Positions 63,587-64,000 of a DNA stretch of 64,000 nt are shown here, one piece after another (the first letter of the stretch is position 1; every line of letters starts with the position of its first letter). The DNA is from Crithidia sp. LVH-60A. Taxonomy: Eukaryota; Euglenozoa; Kinetoplastea; Trypanosomatida; Trypanosomatidae. A program made the translations under genes and the position numbers. The notes beneath the pieces were generated by a model. The model was not told the origin of the DNA. It worked only from the letters and a program-made list of their open reading frames with translations, and searched no databases. Location: the NCBI GenBank assembly GCA_030078075.1, contig CP119638.1:261501-325500 (forward strand), given 5' to 3'.

Positions 63587-64000
63587 CTACACTACGATGA
63601 TGCAGGCAACCAGCGCCATCAACGCAACCAACGCAGCTGGCCCGCCAGCAACGCCACTACCACGCCCGGGAGTCGCCGTCGTCGTCGTCGTCGTCGATGT
63701 GGTGGTGGTTGCCGCAACCAAGGAGCTGGAAGATGCGTCCGCTGAGGACGACGCCGCGGCAAACTCAGCCACACACGTCTGGATCGCGTCGTACTGGTTC
63801 TCCAGCATCGCGCACAGTAGAACGTGGCGGCAGAACGAGTCGCAGTCACCGAGCGGAAGGGTCTCAACGACGTACTCACCACCGCCAAACAGCTCGAGAT
63901 ACTTCTCCCACGCTGCGTCGTTCGTGGCCAGGGCTTTCACAGACGCACGCGCATCCTCCAGCGACGCGAACCCGTTCGAGAAGCCCATGCTCTCGCGCAC
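63587..64000 (-). CDS. Acid sphingomyelinase-like phosphodiesterase paralogue, 5' part outside the window
   Basis: The last 137 codons are visible; the gene runs off the right edge. The segment ALATNDAAWEKYLELFGGGE, then CDSFCRHVLLCAMLENQYDA and IQTCVAEF, aligns directly with the C-terminal Cys domain of the gene at 60117 (ATNDAAWEDFLAMYCGGE, CRYVVLCSMLENKHESIQLC). After that the two part company: this copy has a Ser/Thr-rich stalk (about 30 residues of Ala, Ser and Thr) and ends in a hydrophobic run AALVALMALVACIIVV with no cytosolic tail. The small-residue stretch GSGVAGG before it would suit a GPI-anchor signal. Anchor type is inferred. Confidence 0.85.
   Translation of the reverse strand: MRESMGFSNGFASLEDARASVKALATNDAAWEKYLELFGGGEYVVETLPLGDCDSFCRHVLLCAMLENQYDAIQTCVAEFAAASSSADASSSSLVAATTTTSTTTTTTATPGRGSGVAGGPAALVALMALVACIIVV

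Noticed and set aside
1-64000. Retroelements, transposons and CRISPR arrays
   Set aside because: No reverse transcriptase, transposase, terminal repeats or regularly spaced repeats were seen; the only large repeat is the gene-bearing duplication at 54-59 kb.

Overview
This window reads as one stretch of a trypanosomatid (kinetoplastid) chromosome. Every gene I can support lies on the minus strand, the genes have no introns, and coding regions rich in G/C at third positions alternate with A/T-rich spacers. Starts are usually preceded on the minus strand by a pyrimidine tract and an AG, the pattern of trans-splice acceptors. The products also fit: serine palmitoyltransferase subunit 1, a PGM2-type phosphohexomutase, V-ATPase subunit A, mitochondrial ribosomal proteins uL13m and uL14m, cytosolic eL21 and TM9. 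I infer one polycistronic unit transcribed right to left. I cannot name the species. The gene set recalls the Leishmania block that carries SPT1 and V-ATPase A, but I could not check synteny.

Layout in plus coordinates; transcription runs from 64000 towards 1. 0.5-9 kb: aquaporin, F-box protein, TTC1-like TPR protein, uL14m, a single-pass membrane protein and a SET-domain protein. 9-20 kb: WDR11-like protein, PGM2-type mutase, an unknown protein and an Arp4-like actin-related protein. 20-35 kb: a zinc-binding protein, an unknown protein, SPT1/LCB1, an SFI1-like Trp-repeat protein, a DUF501 protein, a short repeat-motif protein and inositol-pentakisphosphate 2-kinase. 36-51 kb: a very long helical-repeat protein, uL13m, V-ATPase A, TM9 and eL21. 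52-60 kb: three copies of a small single-pass membrane protein inside a mosaic duplication, plus an orphan gene tail. 60-64 kb: two sphingomyelinase-like phosphodiesterase paralogues, the second cut by the window edge.

Sequence quality is a theme. Eight genes change reading frame one or more times at points where single-base indels would explain it. Three patches consist of long homopolymers, and one of them replaces about 300 bases of V-ATPase A, including the region expected to hold its Walker B motif. I read most of this as sequencing or consensus error rather than gene decay.

Functionally these are mainly housekeeping genes: sphingolipid synthesis (SPT1) and possible sphingolipid or nucleotide phosphodiester breakdown (the phosphodiesterases), endomembrane traffic and acidification (TM9, V-ATPase, WDR11), inositol phosphate metabolism, sugar phosphate metabolism, and cytosolic and mitochondrial translation. 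Sharing a transcription unit does not imply a shared pathway in these organisms. The most unusual region is 52-59.5 kb. There the small membrane-protein genes differ in tail sequence and flank, share a short conserved 3' UTR motif, and sit beside a well-preserved coding tail that has lost its gene body.
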